From positions 42,061-106,060 of the forward strand of contig NZ_JAKLTR010000021.1 of the NCBI RefSeq assembly GCF_022012415.1: 64,000 nt of DNA. Direction: 5' to 3'. The translations under genes and the position numbers were made by a program. Under the pieces are notes generated by a model. That model was not told the DNA's origin. It was given only the letters and a program-made list of their open reading frames with translations, and ran no database searches. This DNA is from Terrimonas ginsenosidimutans (GTDB lineage: Bacteria > Bacteroidota > Bacteroidia > Chitinophagales > Chitinophagaceae). The stretch's first letter is position 1. Each line of letters begins with the position of its first letter. Below, piece by piece: positions 33,122 to 42,751 of the stretch.

Positions 33122-33883
33122 CTATTCACTACGCTGAATACTCGCTGTTAAAGCCTCATACACTCTCTGCAATTCCGGATGCGCCGCCAGTATCTCCAGA
33201 TGCTTCGCGATGGTTCCATCATCGTGACGTATCGCAGGCCCCGTTTGTGCCTGCTTCGGCGATACTTCTTTAATACGCGAAACCGTCTCATCGATCAGGG
33301 GTAATAATTGGGCAAAGGCGATTCCCTCCCGTTTGCAATACTCTTCTGCTAAAGAAAAAAGATGATTGACAAAATTATTTACCACTACAGCTGCAACATG
33401 CAATTTCAACCGTTGCTCATCACTTGCGTCCGCAGGTGGATAGTATGAAACAGATAACGCAAGTTGTTCCAGCACCTGCTTTGCGATCTTATCATGCCCG
33501 TCTACATATACCGGGATATCCGGAAGACGGTTCATCTCTTTGCGGAGTGTCTGTAATGGATAAAAAACACCATAATGATCCGTTACCGTTCTTAAGACAT
33601 CTGCCGGCACCGCAGCAGCTGTATGCGCAACCACTTTTCCCGGCAAACGCAGGTCCGCGGTGATCTCCTTTACCGCAGTATCAGATACCGCAATGATATA
33701 TACATCGGCATTCTTGTTCAGCAGGCTGATATAGTTGGCCGACTCCGTATCCCACTCATATGCCAGCTGACTGGCTGCAGACGCATTGCGGCTTACTACC
33801 TGGAGTATTTCATGACCGGCACGTTTGAATTTTCTGCCAAGTATAGCAGCAGTATTACCTGAGCCAACGATAACGATATTCAT
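33122..33883 (-). CDS. DUF2520 / Rossmann-like oxidoreductase-type protein
   Basis: 253 residues. N-terminal NAD(P)-binding fold (MNIVIVGSGNTAAILGRKF), then a helical C-terminal domain (LKLHVAAVVVNNFVNHLFSL) as in DUF2520 proteins and the F420-dependent or 6-phosphogluconate dehydrogenase-like superfamily. Substrate unknown. It ends against the tandem repeats and is convergent with the COG3014 gene. Confidence 0.82.
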   Translation of the reverse strand: MNIVIVGSGNTAAILGRKFKRAGHEILQVVSRNASAASQLAYEWDTESANYISLLNKNADVYIIAVSDTAVKEITADLRLPGKVVAHTAAAVPADVLRTVTDHYGVFYPLQTLRKEMNRLPDIPVYVDGHDKIAKQVLEQLALSVSYYPPADASDEQRLKLHVAAVVVNNFVNHLFSLAEEYCKREGIAFAQLLPLIDETVSRIKEVSPKQAQTGPAIRHDDGTIAKHLEILAAHPELQRVYEALTASIQRSE

Positions 33884-33926
33884 AATTCAACCGGAAGTTT
33901 AGCAGTATTGAATAATTTTGTATCCA

Positions 33927-34799
33927 ATGATGAAATTAGTACAAAAAATTGCAGTGGGTTATATCCGGGGCAAATTCAGGATATTATCAGCTGTTTCACC
34001 TTCAAAAACAGCAGAACAGGCCCTTAACCTGTTCTCCACACCGCAACGGCGAACAAAAGGACCTCTTCCTGCTGTTTTCAGTACAGCCGAAAAACTATAT
34101 TTCCCGTTTGAACATTATCATATCAACGGATTCAGATGGAATGGCGGCGCAGCAAAACGCGCATTGGTGATCCATGGGTTTGAATCATCTATGATCAATT
34201 TTGACAAATACATCCAGGGATTTCTCGACAAAGGCTACGAAGTGCTCGCCTTTGACGCACCAGCACATGGACGCAGCAGCGGAAAACGGGTAAATGCCCT
34301 GCAATACTGCAATTTCATTCAGCAGATCTGCCGTCAGTACGGGCCAATGGATGCGTTTATTGCGCATTCCCTCGGCGGACTCGCCCTGTGTATGGCGCTG
34401 GCGGAGATGGGAACAGAGAAAAAGCCGCGTATGGCGTTGATCGCACCGGCAACAGAAACCGAAACACTGGTCAACCAGTTTTTTCAGTTTATCCGGCTTA
34501 AGCGACCTGAAGTGCGGGAAGAGTTTGAAAAGATCATCATCCGCGTCGGCGGACAACCAACTGCATGGTTCTCCATTGGCAGAACACTCGACTACTTTGA
34601 CGCAGACATTCTATGGATACATGACGAAGATGATAAGATCACCCCTGTTGAAGATGCGTTGAAGATAAGAGACAGTCACCGGCCAAATATCCGCTTTGAG
34701 ATCACGCAGGATCTTGGCCATAATAAGATCTACAGAGACACAGTTGTGAGAAATACGGTGCTGGATTTTTTCGATACTGTTCAGGAAACAGCTTCCTGA
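33927..34799 (+). CDS. Alpha/beta hydrolase (290 aa)
   Basis: ATG 33927 is chosen over the TTG at 33918. The fold is clear: oxyanion region VIHGFESSM, nucleophile elbow AHSLGG, acid HDEDDKITP and catalytic His in DLGHNKIYRD near the C-terminus. No signal peptide, so a cytoplasmic esterase, lipase or related hydrolase; substrate unknown. Divergent from the DUF2520 gene, about 40 bp apart. Confidence 0.85.
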   Translation: MMKLVQKIAVGYIRGKFRILSAVSPSKTAEQALNLFSTPQRRTKGPLPAVFSTAEKLYFPFEHYHINGFRWNGGAAKRALVIHGFESSMINFDKYIQGFLDKGYEVLAFDAPAHGRSSGKRVNALQYCNFIQQICRQYGPMDAFIAHSLGGLALCMALAEMGTEKKPRMALIAPATETETLVNQFFQFIRLKRPEVREEFEKIIIRVGGQPTAWFSIGRTLDYFDADILWIHDEDDKITPVEDALKIRDSHRPNIRFEITQDLGHNKIYRDTVVRNTVLDFFDTVQETAS

Positions 34800-34807
34800 T
34801 CTGTATG

Positions 34808-34972
34808 CTAAGGAAGCAATTGAACGGGCCGCCGGCAACAACCATAGCCTGTCGGCGAACAGCAATGATGTTCTTCCGGGCGAACCCCGGGCTGCCTGCA
34901 TTTCAACTCACATTGCTGCGCGCAGAATACAGGCGAAAGAAAAACACAGATCAGAAGGGCAACGAATTTCAT
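34808..34972 (-). CDS. Candidate secreted Cys-rich small protein (54 aa)
   Basis: ATG 34972 opens a signal-like sequence (KFVALLICVFLSPVFC), followed by a short mature part with cysteines in the pattern C-x3-C, CC, CC (QQCELKCRQPG, HHCCSPTGYGCC). Six cysteines in about 37 residues suggest disulfides or metal binding. It lies between the hydrolase and a LytTR regulator and was judged real from composition only. Confidence 0.4.
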   Translation of the reverse strand: MKFVALLICVFLSPVFCAQQCELKCRQPGVRPEEHHCCSPTGYGCCRRPVQLLP

Positions 34973-35063
34973 TGAAAAAGTTTGCCCCAAAGCTATTATC
35001 CCAAAACAGCCATGGTCGGCCAAACTCTCTCAAACGGAAGATCCGCTTACTCAAACGGAAAAT

Positions 35064-35810
35064 TCATCTTCCCATCCATTCTTTAAAATCTGCCGCTTTT
35101 TCCTTGCTGACATATATCTCGCGATCAATAGATGGCTGAACAGAAACGCGAAGCCGGCTGTTCACGTCATTCTCAAAACTGATCACCGATTTCACATGTA
35201 TGATAAATGCCCTGTTTGCCCGGTAGAACTGTCTCGGATCGATCATCCCTTCCAGGTCATCAAGCGCATAATCCAGCACATATTTTATTCCCTGCCAGCA
35301 AACGAGGAAAACGATCTTCCCTTCACTGTAGAAATAGGAGACCTCTTCCATCAATACCGGAAGATATTTCTGACCTCTTTTTACCAGGAAACGATCCCGC
35401 TTATACAGATCGGGCAACAATTGTTGATACACCGAAGTTTTTTGCTCGAATAGTTCTTTGAACCCTTTGAACTTTTCAATGCTTTTCTTCAGGTCATCTT
35501 TTCTGATCGGTTTTGTGAGATAGGCGATACTGTTATAATTGAAGGCTTCCAGGGCAAATTCATTGTAGGAAGTAGTGAATATAATGCCGCAGGCGGGATT
35601 GATCCTTTTTAATAATTGAAAACAATTGCCATCACTGAGTTCAATATCCATGAACACCAGTGCTGGCGGATGATTATGTTTGAACCACTCGACACCCTCT
35701 TCCACGCTTTCTATCATTCCGCAGACCTGGATGGCAGGGTCTATGGCCTGCAACATGGACGCAAGACGTTCCGCTCCCGGGCGCTCGTCCTCAATGATCA
35801 ATACGTTCAT
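35064..35810 (-). CDS. LytTR-family response regulator
   Basis: 248 residues: receiver domain (IIEDERPG, ALVFMDIELSDGN, YLTKPIRKDDL) and a C-terminal LytTR domain (FLVKRGQKYLPVLMEEV, YFYSEGKIVFLVC, FYRANRAFIIHVKSV). Its start overlaps the upstream kinase gene by 20 bp. Targets unknown. Confidence 0.92.
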   Translation of the reverse strand: MNVLIIEDERPGAERLASMLQAIDPAIQVCGMIESVEEGVEWFKHNHPPALVFMDIELSDGNCFQLLKRINPACGIIFTTSYNEFALEAFNYNSIAYLTKPIRKDDLKKSIEKFKGFKELFEQKTSVYQQLLPDLYKRDRFLVKRGQKYLPVLMEEVSYFYSEGKIVFLVCWQGIKYVLDYALDDLEGMIDPRQFYRANRAFIIHVKSVISFENDVNSRLRVSVQPSIDREIYVSKEKAADFKEWMGR

Positions 35811-36840
35811 ATTCTTTACTTTTTTTAAACGGCAATCTCACCACAAATGAGTCTCCCTCTTTACCGGCGAATACCTGTCCTATCCCAAGCAACCTGTAAC
35901 GCTGAGACAGGTTAAACAGGCCGGTGTATTCAGATTGAACAGGTTCCACTTTGGGCTGCAAACGGTTTTTCACCAACAGTCCGTCCTTGTGCACTTCGAT
36001 CAGCACCCTGAGCGGCATTCGTGAAGAAACCACATTATGCTTTACGGCATTTTCGACGAGCAGCTGAAGCGTCAACGGAGGCAGTAACTGTTCCTCCGCG
36101 CCATCTTTGTATAACACGTCCAGCGAAAAATTTTCATTGAAGCGGGTTCGCAATAGTGCCGTGTATGAATGGATAAAACTGATCTCCTGGCCAAGATCAA
36201 TCAGCGGATACTGATTCATGCGGAGAAGATAGCGGTACACATCCGCCATCTCCAGCGCAAACGCTTCTGCTTTCTCCGCATCCTTCGGGATCAGCGCAGT
36301 AAGCGTGTTCAGCGTATTGAAAAGGAAATGAGGGTTCACCTGATCTCGGAGCGAATTGAACTGGCCATACAATGTCGCCTGCCGCAGATCACTTGCTTCT
36401 TTGAAAGATTTCTTCCACTCCTTAAAAAAATAAATCGACTCGTACGTAGCAGAAATAAAAAGGCAATAGAAGATATTTTGTCCGACGATCCGCAGGTAAG
36501 AATATACACTCCCGGATGGTCCGGCTGTATTACCGTAGACATTGATCAGCTCGCCAAGATAAAACCTGGTAAACGGAGAGATTGCAACGATCGCAAGTGT
36601 CATTCCTCCTACAAACAAAAGGCGCTGCCGCGTATACCGGATCCCGGGATACATGCGTCTAGCCTGCCAGATACAAAGCCGTAGCAATTCCCAGACGATG
36701 AAGGTGGACACCACAACATAGATGATCAGGCGGCCTGAAGATATTTCGTTTGCAAAAAGAGAAGACGGATAGAAACAGAAGATCGCTACCACACTGATCA
36801 GTAGTTGCCCGCCTATCCGCAACGAAGTATCCCTCATCAT
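35791..36840 (-). CDS. LytS-type sensor histidine kinase
   Basis: 349 residues. Four N-terminal hydrophobic segments, a short coiled region, then the PF06580 domain with NPHFLFNTLNTLTALIP, N-box QLLVENAVKHN and a reduced G-box region (EYTGLFNLSQRYRLL), weaker than in its counterpart at 22544. Coupled to the LytTR gene downstream. The interval 36841-37157 carries no gene apart from a palindrome. Confidence 0.9.
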   Translation of the reverse strand: MMRDTSLRIGGQLLISVVAIFCFYPSSLFANEISSGRLIIYVVVSTFIVWELLRLCIWQARRMYPGIRYTRQRLLFVGGMTLAIVAISPFTRFYLGELINVYGNTAGPSGSVYSYLRIVGQNIFYCLFISATYESIYFFKEWKKSFKEASDLRQATLYGQFNSLRDQVNPHFLFNTLNTLTALIPKDAEKAEAFALEMADVYRYLLRMNQYPLIDLGQEISFIHSYTALLRTRFNENFSLDVLYKDGAEEQLLPPLTLQLLVENAVKHNVVSSRMPLRVLIEVHKDGLLVKNRLQPKVEPVQSEYTGLFNLSQRYRLLGIGQVFAGKEGDSFVVRLPFKKSKEYERIDH

Positions 36841-37011
36841 TCAAGCTTTTCTGGAAGGTATATGAAAGCGGTTTGTACTGTTGCTAAAACAGGATGCAAC
36901 GTCGAAATCCCTGCTTCAACTGTATAAATTCTATCTTTGTGCAGTTATCAGGCGATGGTTAAGCCGCCCGGATTCGTGAGAGACCATAGCCATCGACTTA
37001 AAGCCAGCATG

Positions 37012-37110
37012 GCGTATAAGTATCGCAAAGGACGCAAAGTAAGCGCTAAGGGCGCAGAGGATTCTTAGCGTACTTGGCGCGTACTTTGCGCTCTCTGCGA
37101 TACTTATACG
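37012..37110. repeat. Intergenic palindrome, CGCAAAG type
   Basis: Arms GCGTATAAGTATCGCAAAGG and its near complement ending GCGATACTTATACGC, with AGCGCTAAGG-like words in the middle. Confidence 0.75.
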
Positions 37111-37157
37111 CAAGTTGAAACGCTAAAATCAACCATCGAACCTAAACACGATGCCGT

Positions 37158-37877
37158 ATGAAGAAAAAAACGCTGATCCTTCTGCCCGGGCTTTCCCGCT
37201 TTCCGTTAGCAATCATGTTGCTACTATGTTTCCTCAGCATTATTTTCGTTGCTATGAAATCCCCGGAAAAAGAAAAATACGACTATCTCGCGCTCGGTGA
37301 CTCCTATACCATTGGTGAAAAAGTGCCGGCAGAAGAGAATTTCCCCAATCAGTTAGTCAGGATCATGCGGGAAAAAGGAAAGAATTTCTCCGCTCCGCGG
37401 ATCATTGCCACTACCGGTTGGACGACCGGCGAACTTCAGGCTGCGGTTACAAAAGCCCGCATCAGGAAGAAGTATGATTTTGTCACCTTATTAATAGGTG
37501 TAAATAATCAGTACCGCGGGTTGAAAGTGGTGGACTACATCCCTGAATTTGAAAAATTGCTGCAGCAGGCCATTCATTTTGCGGGAAATGACACATCCCA
37601 TGTGGTGGTTTTATCGATCCCCGACTGGGGTGTAACGCCCTTTGCGGAGGGCCGGGACCGCCAGCAGATCGCAAAAGATATCGATGCCTACAACGCCGCC
37701 AATCGCCTGATCACAGAAAAGTACGGCATACATTATATAGATATCACTCCCGGAACCAGGAAAGCCTCCTCCGATGCCAGTCTTCTTGCTGAAGATGGCC
37801 TGCATCCATCCGGCAAAGCCTATGGTGAATGGGCCGCGGAAATCGGTAAATACATCCTGCCAAAAACAAAAAAATAA
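37158..37877 (+). CDS. SGNH/GDSL-type esterase
   Basis: 239 residues with an N-terminal hydrophobic anchor or signal (about 13-33). SGNH blocks are present: ALGDSYTIGE with the nucleophile Ser49, LIGVNNQYRG (block III Asn) and the catalytic pair DGLHP at 213-217. Such enzymes deacylate sugars or lipids in the envelope; substrate unknown. Monocistronic. Confidence 0.85.
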   Translation: MKKKTLILLPGLSRFPLAIMLLLCFLSIIFVAMKSPEKEKYDYLALGDSYTIGEKVPAEENFPNQLVRIMREKGKNFSAPRIIATTGWTTGELQAAVTKARIRKKYDFVTLLIGVNNQYRGLKVVDYIPEFEKLLQQAIHFAGNDTSHVVVLSIPDWGVTPFAEGRDRQQIAKDIDAYNAANRLITEKYGIHYIDITPGTRKASSDASLLAEDGLHPSGKAYGEWAAEIGKYILPKTKK

Positions 37878-38199
37878 CAGTCGCCGCCGTTTAAACACCC
37901 GGATATTTCCTGCCCGCACAACGCATTTTTTCAGAAAAAAATGTGTACCCCGTTTCGCGAAAAAAGTAAACAACCCTGAAACCCTTTACCAGCAAGGGTT
38001 TCAGAGAGTGAAATAAGTGCCCGGATGACCCTCTGAAGGGTATCTGCGGAATGGTTTACAAATTTTTTTATTATTCTTGTTCTAACTTGCGACCACTACT
38101 GGGCCTCCAATTTGATTTTGCGACGAGAATTTCCCATGTTTCAAAATTGAATTTCCGGCACACTAACAGGTGGTCATTTTATTTAATTACGGTGAGAAT
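37878..38199. other. Intergenic region upstream of topA with two hairpins
   Basis: An 11-bp perfect hairpin CTGAAACCCTT/AAGGGTTTCAG occupies 37976-38004, and a T/A palindrome (CATTTTTTCAGAAAAAAATG) at 37923-37943 could terminate the SGNH transcript. No gene or clear promoter box was found before topA. Confidence 0.5.
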
Positions 38200-40788
38200 A
38201 TGGCGAAAAACCTATTGATTGTAGAAAGCCCTGCGAAAGCGAAAACGATCGAAAAGATCCTGGGAAATGACTTCCAGGTGAAGAGCTGTTTCGGGCATAT
38301 CCGCGACCTGGAGAAAGCAGGCATGGGGATAGATATAGAAAAAAATTACGAACCGAGATACATTATTCCGGAAGATAAAGAACGCGTCGTAAAAGAGCTT
38401 AAAACCCTGGCAAACAAGTCGCAAGAGGTTTGGCTCGCAACGGATGAGGACCGCGAAGGTGAGGCGATCAGCTGGCATTTATGTGAGGTGCTGGGCCTTG
38501 ACCCTTATACCACCAAGCGGATCGTTTTCCATGAGATCACCAAACCTGCAATCCAGGCTGCCGTTCAGAATCCGCGCAAGCTGGATATGAACCTGGTTAT
38601 GGCCCAGCAGGCACGACGCATCCTCGACCGCATCGTAGGCTTTGAGCTAAGCCCGGTGCTCTGGCGTAAGATGAGTATGCGCAACAACCTCAGCGCCGGA
38701 CGCGTGCAGAGCGTTGCCGTACGCCTGATCGCAGAACGCGAACGGGAGATCAATTCATTCATCCCGACCAGTTCGTTCAAAGTAGAAGGACTTTTCACTG
38801 CAAAAGATCTCAGCGATAAAAATGTTCCCTTCTCCGCAGAAGGAAAAAAACAATCACGCGCAGAAGATGCTGAAGCTTTCCTGAACAGCTGCGTTGGCGC
38901 CACTTATAAAGTGACGGACATACAGGTAAAACCTGGTAAACGCTCCCCTGCGCCGCCGTTCACTACGTCAACATTGCAACAGGAAGCATCCCGCAAACTT
39001 GGCTATGGCGTATCCAGAACCATGCAGATCGCACAAAGGCTGTACGAAAATGGTCATATTACCTACATGCGTACAGACAGCGTGAACCTGAGCAATACAG
39101 CGCTCGGCGATATTACCGCAACCGTTAAAGGCCTGTATGGTGATAAATATCATCAGTTCCGCAAATACAAGAACAAGAACGAAAGCGCACAGGAAGCTCA
39201 CGAAGCGATCAGGCCCACTTACATGCATAATACAACAGTGGAAGATCCTGAATGGAAGCGACTTTACGAATTGATCTGGAAGCGCACCATGGCAAGCCAG
39301 ATGGCAGATGCCGAACTGGAAAAAACAACAGCAAAGATCGAGATCTCCACCAATAAGGAAGAACTCACCGCCTCCGGTGAAGTATTGAAGTTTGATGGAT
39401 TCCTTAAAGTATATCGTGAAGACAAGGATGAAGATGAGGTGAATGAAGACGAAACAAAAGAAGGCATGCTGCCTCCGTTGACCGTTGGCCAGCAACTGCC
39501 GCTTCGTGAATTGAAAGCAACTGAACGTTTTACCCGCCCATTGCCACGCTATACGGAAGCTTCGCTGGTTAAAAAGATGGAAGAGCTTGGCATTGGCCGT
39601 CCATCAACCTATGCACCCACGATCTCCACGATCCTGAAAAGAGGTTATGTGGAAAAACGTGACAAGGAAGGTATACGCAGGGACTTCCGTGTACTCGTTC
39701 TCAAAAATGATACACTTTCCAAAGAAGTCGAACAGGAGAATACCGGCGCGGAGAAGTCCAAGCTATTCCCGTCTGATCTCGGACTGGTTGTTACAGACTT
39801 CCTGAAGCAATATTTTGATGACATCATGGATTATGGCTTCACTGCCAAGATCGAAGAAGAATTTGATGACGTTGCCGATGGAAAACTGAAGTGGAATAAA
39901 ATGATCGATGAGTTCTACAGCCCGTTCAAAAAGGATGTAGACAACACCATAGAAAATGCAGAACGGATCAAAGGCGAGCGTGAACTGGGTCTTGATCCGG
40001 AATCGGGCAAACCTGTTGTGGCACGCATGGGCCGTTATGGCCCCATGGTACAGATCGGCAGTGCTGAAGATGAAGATAAACCAAGGTTTGCCAAGATCCC
40101 TACCGGCCAGAGCATTGAAACCATCACTTATGACGAAGCGATGGAACTTTTCAAATTGCAGGGAACATTTGGTCAGTATGAAGACAAGGATATCTCTGTG
40201 AACGTTGGCCGTTTTGGCCCTTATGTGAAATGGGGGGAAGACTATATCTCCATTCCAAGAGGAACAGATCTCGCAACGGTTGACCTTGATCGTGCCATTC
40301 AACTGATCAAAGAAAAACAACAAGCCGATGCTCCGGTTGGCTTTTACGAAGAAAAACCAATCACCAAAGGCAAAGGCCGTTTCGGTCCTTTTATCAAATG
40401 GGATGGCATGTTCATCAACGTTCCGCGCCGATACGATTTCGATACATTGACGCAGGCAGATATGAATGAGCTGATCGACGGAAAAGTGAAAAAAGAAGCA
40501 AATCGCTTTATCCAGCGCTGGGCTGATGAAAACATTGCGTTGGAAAATGGCCGCTGGGGTCCCTTCATCCGCTTTGGTAAAAAAATGCTGAAGATCCCGA
40601 AGAAAGCAGATGACACCAAGTACACGCCTGAAGAAGCTGCACAGTTCAACCTCGAAGACGTGAAGAAAATGATCGAAGCAGAAGTGCCCGGCGCATTTGC
40701 AAAGAAAACAAAAGCACCAGCTAAAAAAGCAGCCAGGAAAACAGCAACGAAAAAGACTGCAACGAAGAAAGCCGCAAAGAAGAAGTAA
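38200..40788 (+). CDS. topA: DNA topoisomerase I
   Basis: Start at ATG 38200 (MAKNLLIVESPAKAKTIEKI), the start of the Toprim domain; an upstream in-frame ATG at 38170 adds ten unconserved residues. The type IA core is complete, with the active-site tyrosine in TYMRTDS at about residue 289. Instead of zinc fingers the C-terminus has four Topo C-repeats (GRYGPMVQIG, GRFGPYVKWG, GRFGPFIKWDG, GRWGPFIRFG) and a lysine/alanine-rich tail (KKAARKTATKKT). Relaxes negative supercoils; essential housekeeping enzyme. Confidence 0.97.
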   Translation: MAKNLLIVESPAKAKTIEKILGNDFQVKSCFGHIRDLEKAGMGIDIEKNYEPRYIIPEDKERVVKELKTLANKSQEVWLATDEDREGEAISWHLCEVLGLDPYTTKRIVFHEITKPAIQAAVQNPRKLDMNLVMAQQARRILDRIVGFELSPVLWRKMSMRNNLSAGRVQSVAVRLIAEREREINSFIPTSSFKVEGLFTAKDLSDKNVPFSAEGKKQSRAEDAEAFLNSCVGATYKVTDIQVKPGKRSPAPPFTTSTLQQEASRKLGYGVSRTMQIAQRLYENGHITYMRTDSVNLSNTALGDITATVKGLYGDKYHQFRKYKNKNESAQEAHEAIRPTYMHNTTVEDPEWKRLYELIWKRTMASQMADAELEKTTAKIEISTNKEELTASGEVLKFDGFLKVYREDKDEDEVNEDETKEGMLPPLTVGQQLPLRELKATERFTRPLPRYTEASLVKKMEELGIGRPSTYAPTISTILKRGYVEKRDKEGIRRDFRVLVLKNDTLSKEVEQENTGAEKSKLFPSDLGLVVTDFLKQYFDDIMDYGFTAKIEEEFDDVADGKLKWNKMIDEFYSPFKKDVDNTIENAERIKGERELGLDPESGKPVVARMGRYGPMVQIGSAEDEDKPRFAKIPTGQSIETITYDEAMELFKLQGTFGQYEDKDISVNVGRFGPYVKWGEDYISIPRGTDLATVDLDRAIQLIKEKQQADAPVGFYEEKPITKGKGRFGPFIKWDGMFINVPRRYDFDTLTQADMNELIDGKVKKEANRFIQRWADENIALENGRWGPFIRFGKKMLKIPKKADDTKYTPEEAAQFNLEDVKKMIEAEVPGAFAKKTKAPAKKAARKTATKKTATKKAAKKK

Positions 40789-40797
40789 GCTTCGCGT

Positions 40798-40880
40798 ATA
40801 AGTTTAAAGGTTTAATAGTTTTAATGTTTAAAAGTTACCCGACAACTTTTAAACATTAAAACTATTAAACCTTTAAACTT
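40798..40880. repeat. Intergenic TTTAAAGGTTTAA-type palindrome
   Basis: Arms AAGTTTAAAGGTTTAATAGT and ACTATTAAACCTTTAAACTT, nearly perfect, between topA and the methyltransferase gene; it may act as the topA terminator. Confidence 0.75.
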
Positions 40881-40916
40881 ATATATATCCTCTATTTTTA
40901 CAAAAACCATTCGCCC

Positions 40917-41666
40917 ATGAAACGCTCCTACTGGGAAAATATCGCCCCCGAATATGATGAAGAGATCTTTGACGTGCGCGCGCAGGATAAAAAAGGACTG
41001 ATCACCAAAGAGATCAATAAAATAGCAGGTAAAGATAAATCCATTGTTGATATAGGATGTGCAGTAGGCAAATGGTTGCCTGTTCTCTCCCCTGCTTTTG
41101 CAAAGGTCCATGCCATTGATATCTCTGCAAAGAATCTATCGATTGCAAAGAAAAATTATAAGGATCTGCAGAACGTTACCTACCAGCGTTCAGACATGTC
41201 TTCCGCCAAACCTCCCTTCTCCGGCTATGATGCGGCGCTCTGCGTGAATGCGATACTCTCCGAATCTCTGATGAAGCGCCAGCGTTTCTTCTACAATATC
41301 AATAAAAGCCTGAAAAAAGACGGGCACCTTGTCCTCGTTGTCCCTTCACTTGAATCATGGTTACTCACGCGCATAATACAACATCAGTGGAAGATCGATA
41401 AAAAACTCTTCCAGCAAAAGCTACCAGTGGTTGAAGCTGCTAAACGATACGCCGATCTTCAACAGGGAAATGTCGAGATCGATGATGTGGCAACAAAACA
41501 CTATCTCGGTGATGAACTGGATCTTCTCCTGTCAAGATCAGGCTTCGAATTAGTCACAAGAAAAAAGATCAACTACGATTGGAACACCGAATTTGTTGAA
41601 GCGCCATCCTGGCTGCAACAACCACAACCCTGGGACTGGATGGCGGTGGCCCGCAAGATAAAGTGA
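40917..41666 (+). CDS. Class I SAM-dependent methyltransferase
   Basis: 249 residues with the methyltransferase motif I IVDIGCAVGKWLPVL, motif II acidic residue in VHAIDISAKNL and a post-motif GYDAALCVNAILSES. Soluble; the substrate cannot be deduced. It follows topA after a palindrome and may be monocistronic. Confidence 0.85.
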   Translation: MKRSYWENIAPEYDEEIFDVRAQDKKGLITKEINKIAGKDKSIVDIGCAVGKWLPVLSPAFAKVHAIDISAKNLSIAKKNYKDLQNVTYQRSDMSSAKPPFSGYDAALCVNAILSESLMKRQRFFYNINKSLKKDGHLVLVVPSLESWLLTRIIQHQWKIDKKLFQQKLPVVEAAKRYADLQQGNVEIDDVATKHYLGDELDLLLSRSGFELVTRKKINYDWNTEFVEAPSWLQQPQPWDWMAVARKIK

Positions 41667-41682
41667 TGCGCATACGCAAGTA

Positions 41683-41785
41683 AAAATTCAAAAGTAAAAA
41701 TTAAAAAAGTATGCTCAAATAAGGGGATACAATTACTGCTTTCCCGAAGTGTTTTTTAATTTTTACTTTTGAATTTTTACTTTAA
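41683..41785. repeat. Intergenic AAAAGTAAAAATTAAAAAA-type inverted repeat
   Basis: Left arm AATTCAAAAGTAAAAATTAA, right arm TTTTTAATTTTTACTTTTGA, loop of about 50 bp. Same family at 43226-43319 and 48088-48183. Confidence 0.75.
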
Positions 41786-41845
41786 TCCACTTGCTGTGGA
41801 AAAGTTTCACTCCTTTGTTTCCCTTGCATTGACCAAATTGCATCA

Positions 41846-42712
41846 TTGGAGAACAACAAGGAAATATCAGCGCTGTTTCATTTAATAGACGATCCGGACG
41901 AAGAAGTTTTTGATGCAGTATCGGAAAAGATCGTTGGTTATGGGAAACCTATCATCCCCAGTCTCGAGCATCTTTGGGAAACGACTCCCGACGAAGGAAT
42001 ACAGGAACGTATCGAATTACTCATTCACAAGCTGCATTATCGTGATCTGTCGGAAGACTTCCGCCAATGGAATGTTGCCGGTCATCATGATCTTTTGCTT
42101 GGCGCATTGCTTGTTGCGAAATTCCAGTATCCAGATCTTTCCACAGCGCCTGTATTGCAGGAAGTGGAAAAGGTACGCAGGAACATCTGGCTTGAGCTGA
42201 ACAATTATCTCACCCCGCTTGAGCAGATCAGGATCGTGACCAGCATACTTTATAATTATTACGGCCTCAAAGGCAGTGAAATGAGCAGTAAGGAGCCCAA
42301 TGACTTTCTTCTGCACAAAACGCTGGAAACAAAGCGCGGCAACCAGGTGAGCAATGCGATCCTTTACCTGCTGCTTTGCGAACTATTGGATATTCCCGTC
42401 AGAGCGGTCAATATCCCGCAACAGTGCATTATTGCCTACTTCAAACCCGGCTATTCGGCGGACATTCTGCCCGATCCGCTTGGAAAAGTAGAATTCTTTA
42501 TAGACCCCACGTCGGGTCAGGTATTCTCTCACCAGGACCTGGAAAACTACTTTCAGCGTATCTCTGTAACGCCGGACCCCGGCTTCTTCAAACCTCTTAA
42601 AAACAAAGAGATGATCCAGCGCCTGCTGGAAGAATTCGGGAAATGCTTCACCTCCGAAGCCGATGCCTACAAGCAAAAAGAACTGGCAGAGCTGGCATCA
42701 CTTTTGGACTGA
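41846..42712 (+). CDS. SirB1-family transglutaminase-like protein
   Basis: 288 residues from a TTG start (no ATG is available in frame at the N-terminus). The N-terminal helical region resembles HEAT-like repeats (DDPDEEVFDAVSEKIVG). The central part matches the transglutaminase-like core of SirB1/YchA proteins (LETKRGNQVSNAILYLLLC, ELLDIPVRAVNIPQQCI, FIDPTSGQVFSHQDL). Catalytic activity has not been established for this family. Confidence 0.78.
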   Translation: MENNKEISALFHLIDDPDEEVFDAVSEKIVGYGKPIIPSLEHLWETTPDEGIQERIELLIHKLHYRDLSEDFRQWNVAGHHDLLLGALLVAKFQYPDLSTAPVLQEVEKVRRNIWLELNNYLTPLEQIRIVTSILYNYYGLKGSEMSSKEPNDFLLHKTLETKRGNQVSNAILYLLLCELLDIPVRAVNIPQQCIIAYFKPGYSADILPDPLGKVEFFIDPTSGQVFSHQDLENYFQRISVTPDPGFFKPLKNKEMIQRLLEEFGKCFTSEADAYKQKELAELASLLD

Positions 42713-42751
42713 CGACAGGGTCATCTTTGTCTTCACCCAAAAATTTTCTTT

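Noticed and set aside
32868..33273. Lys/Ser-rich ORFs over the tandem repeats
   Set aside because: They arise from the 58-61 bp repeats being open in two frames, and the same N-terminal peptide appears in an ORF through the inverted left arm; this is a repeat artefact.
39763..40323. 186-codon antisense ORF within topA
   Set aside because: Shadow of a strongly conserved gene; composition is an antisense artefact.
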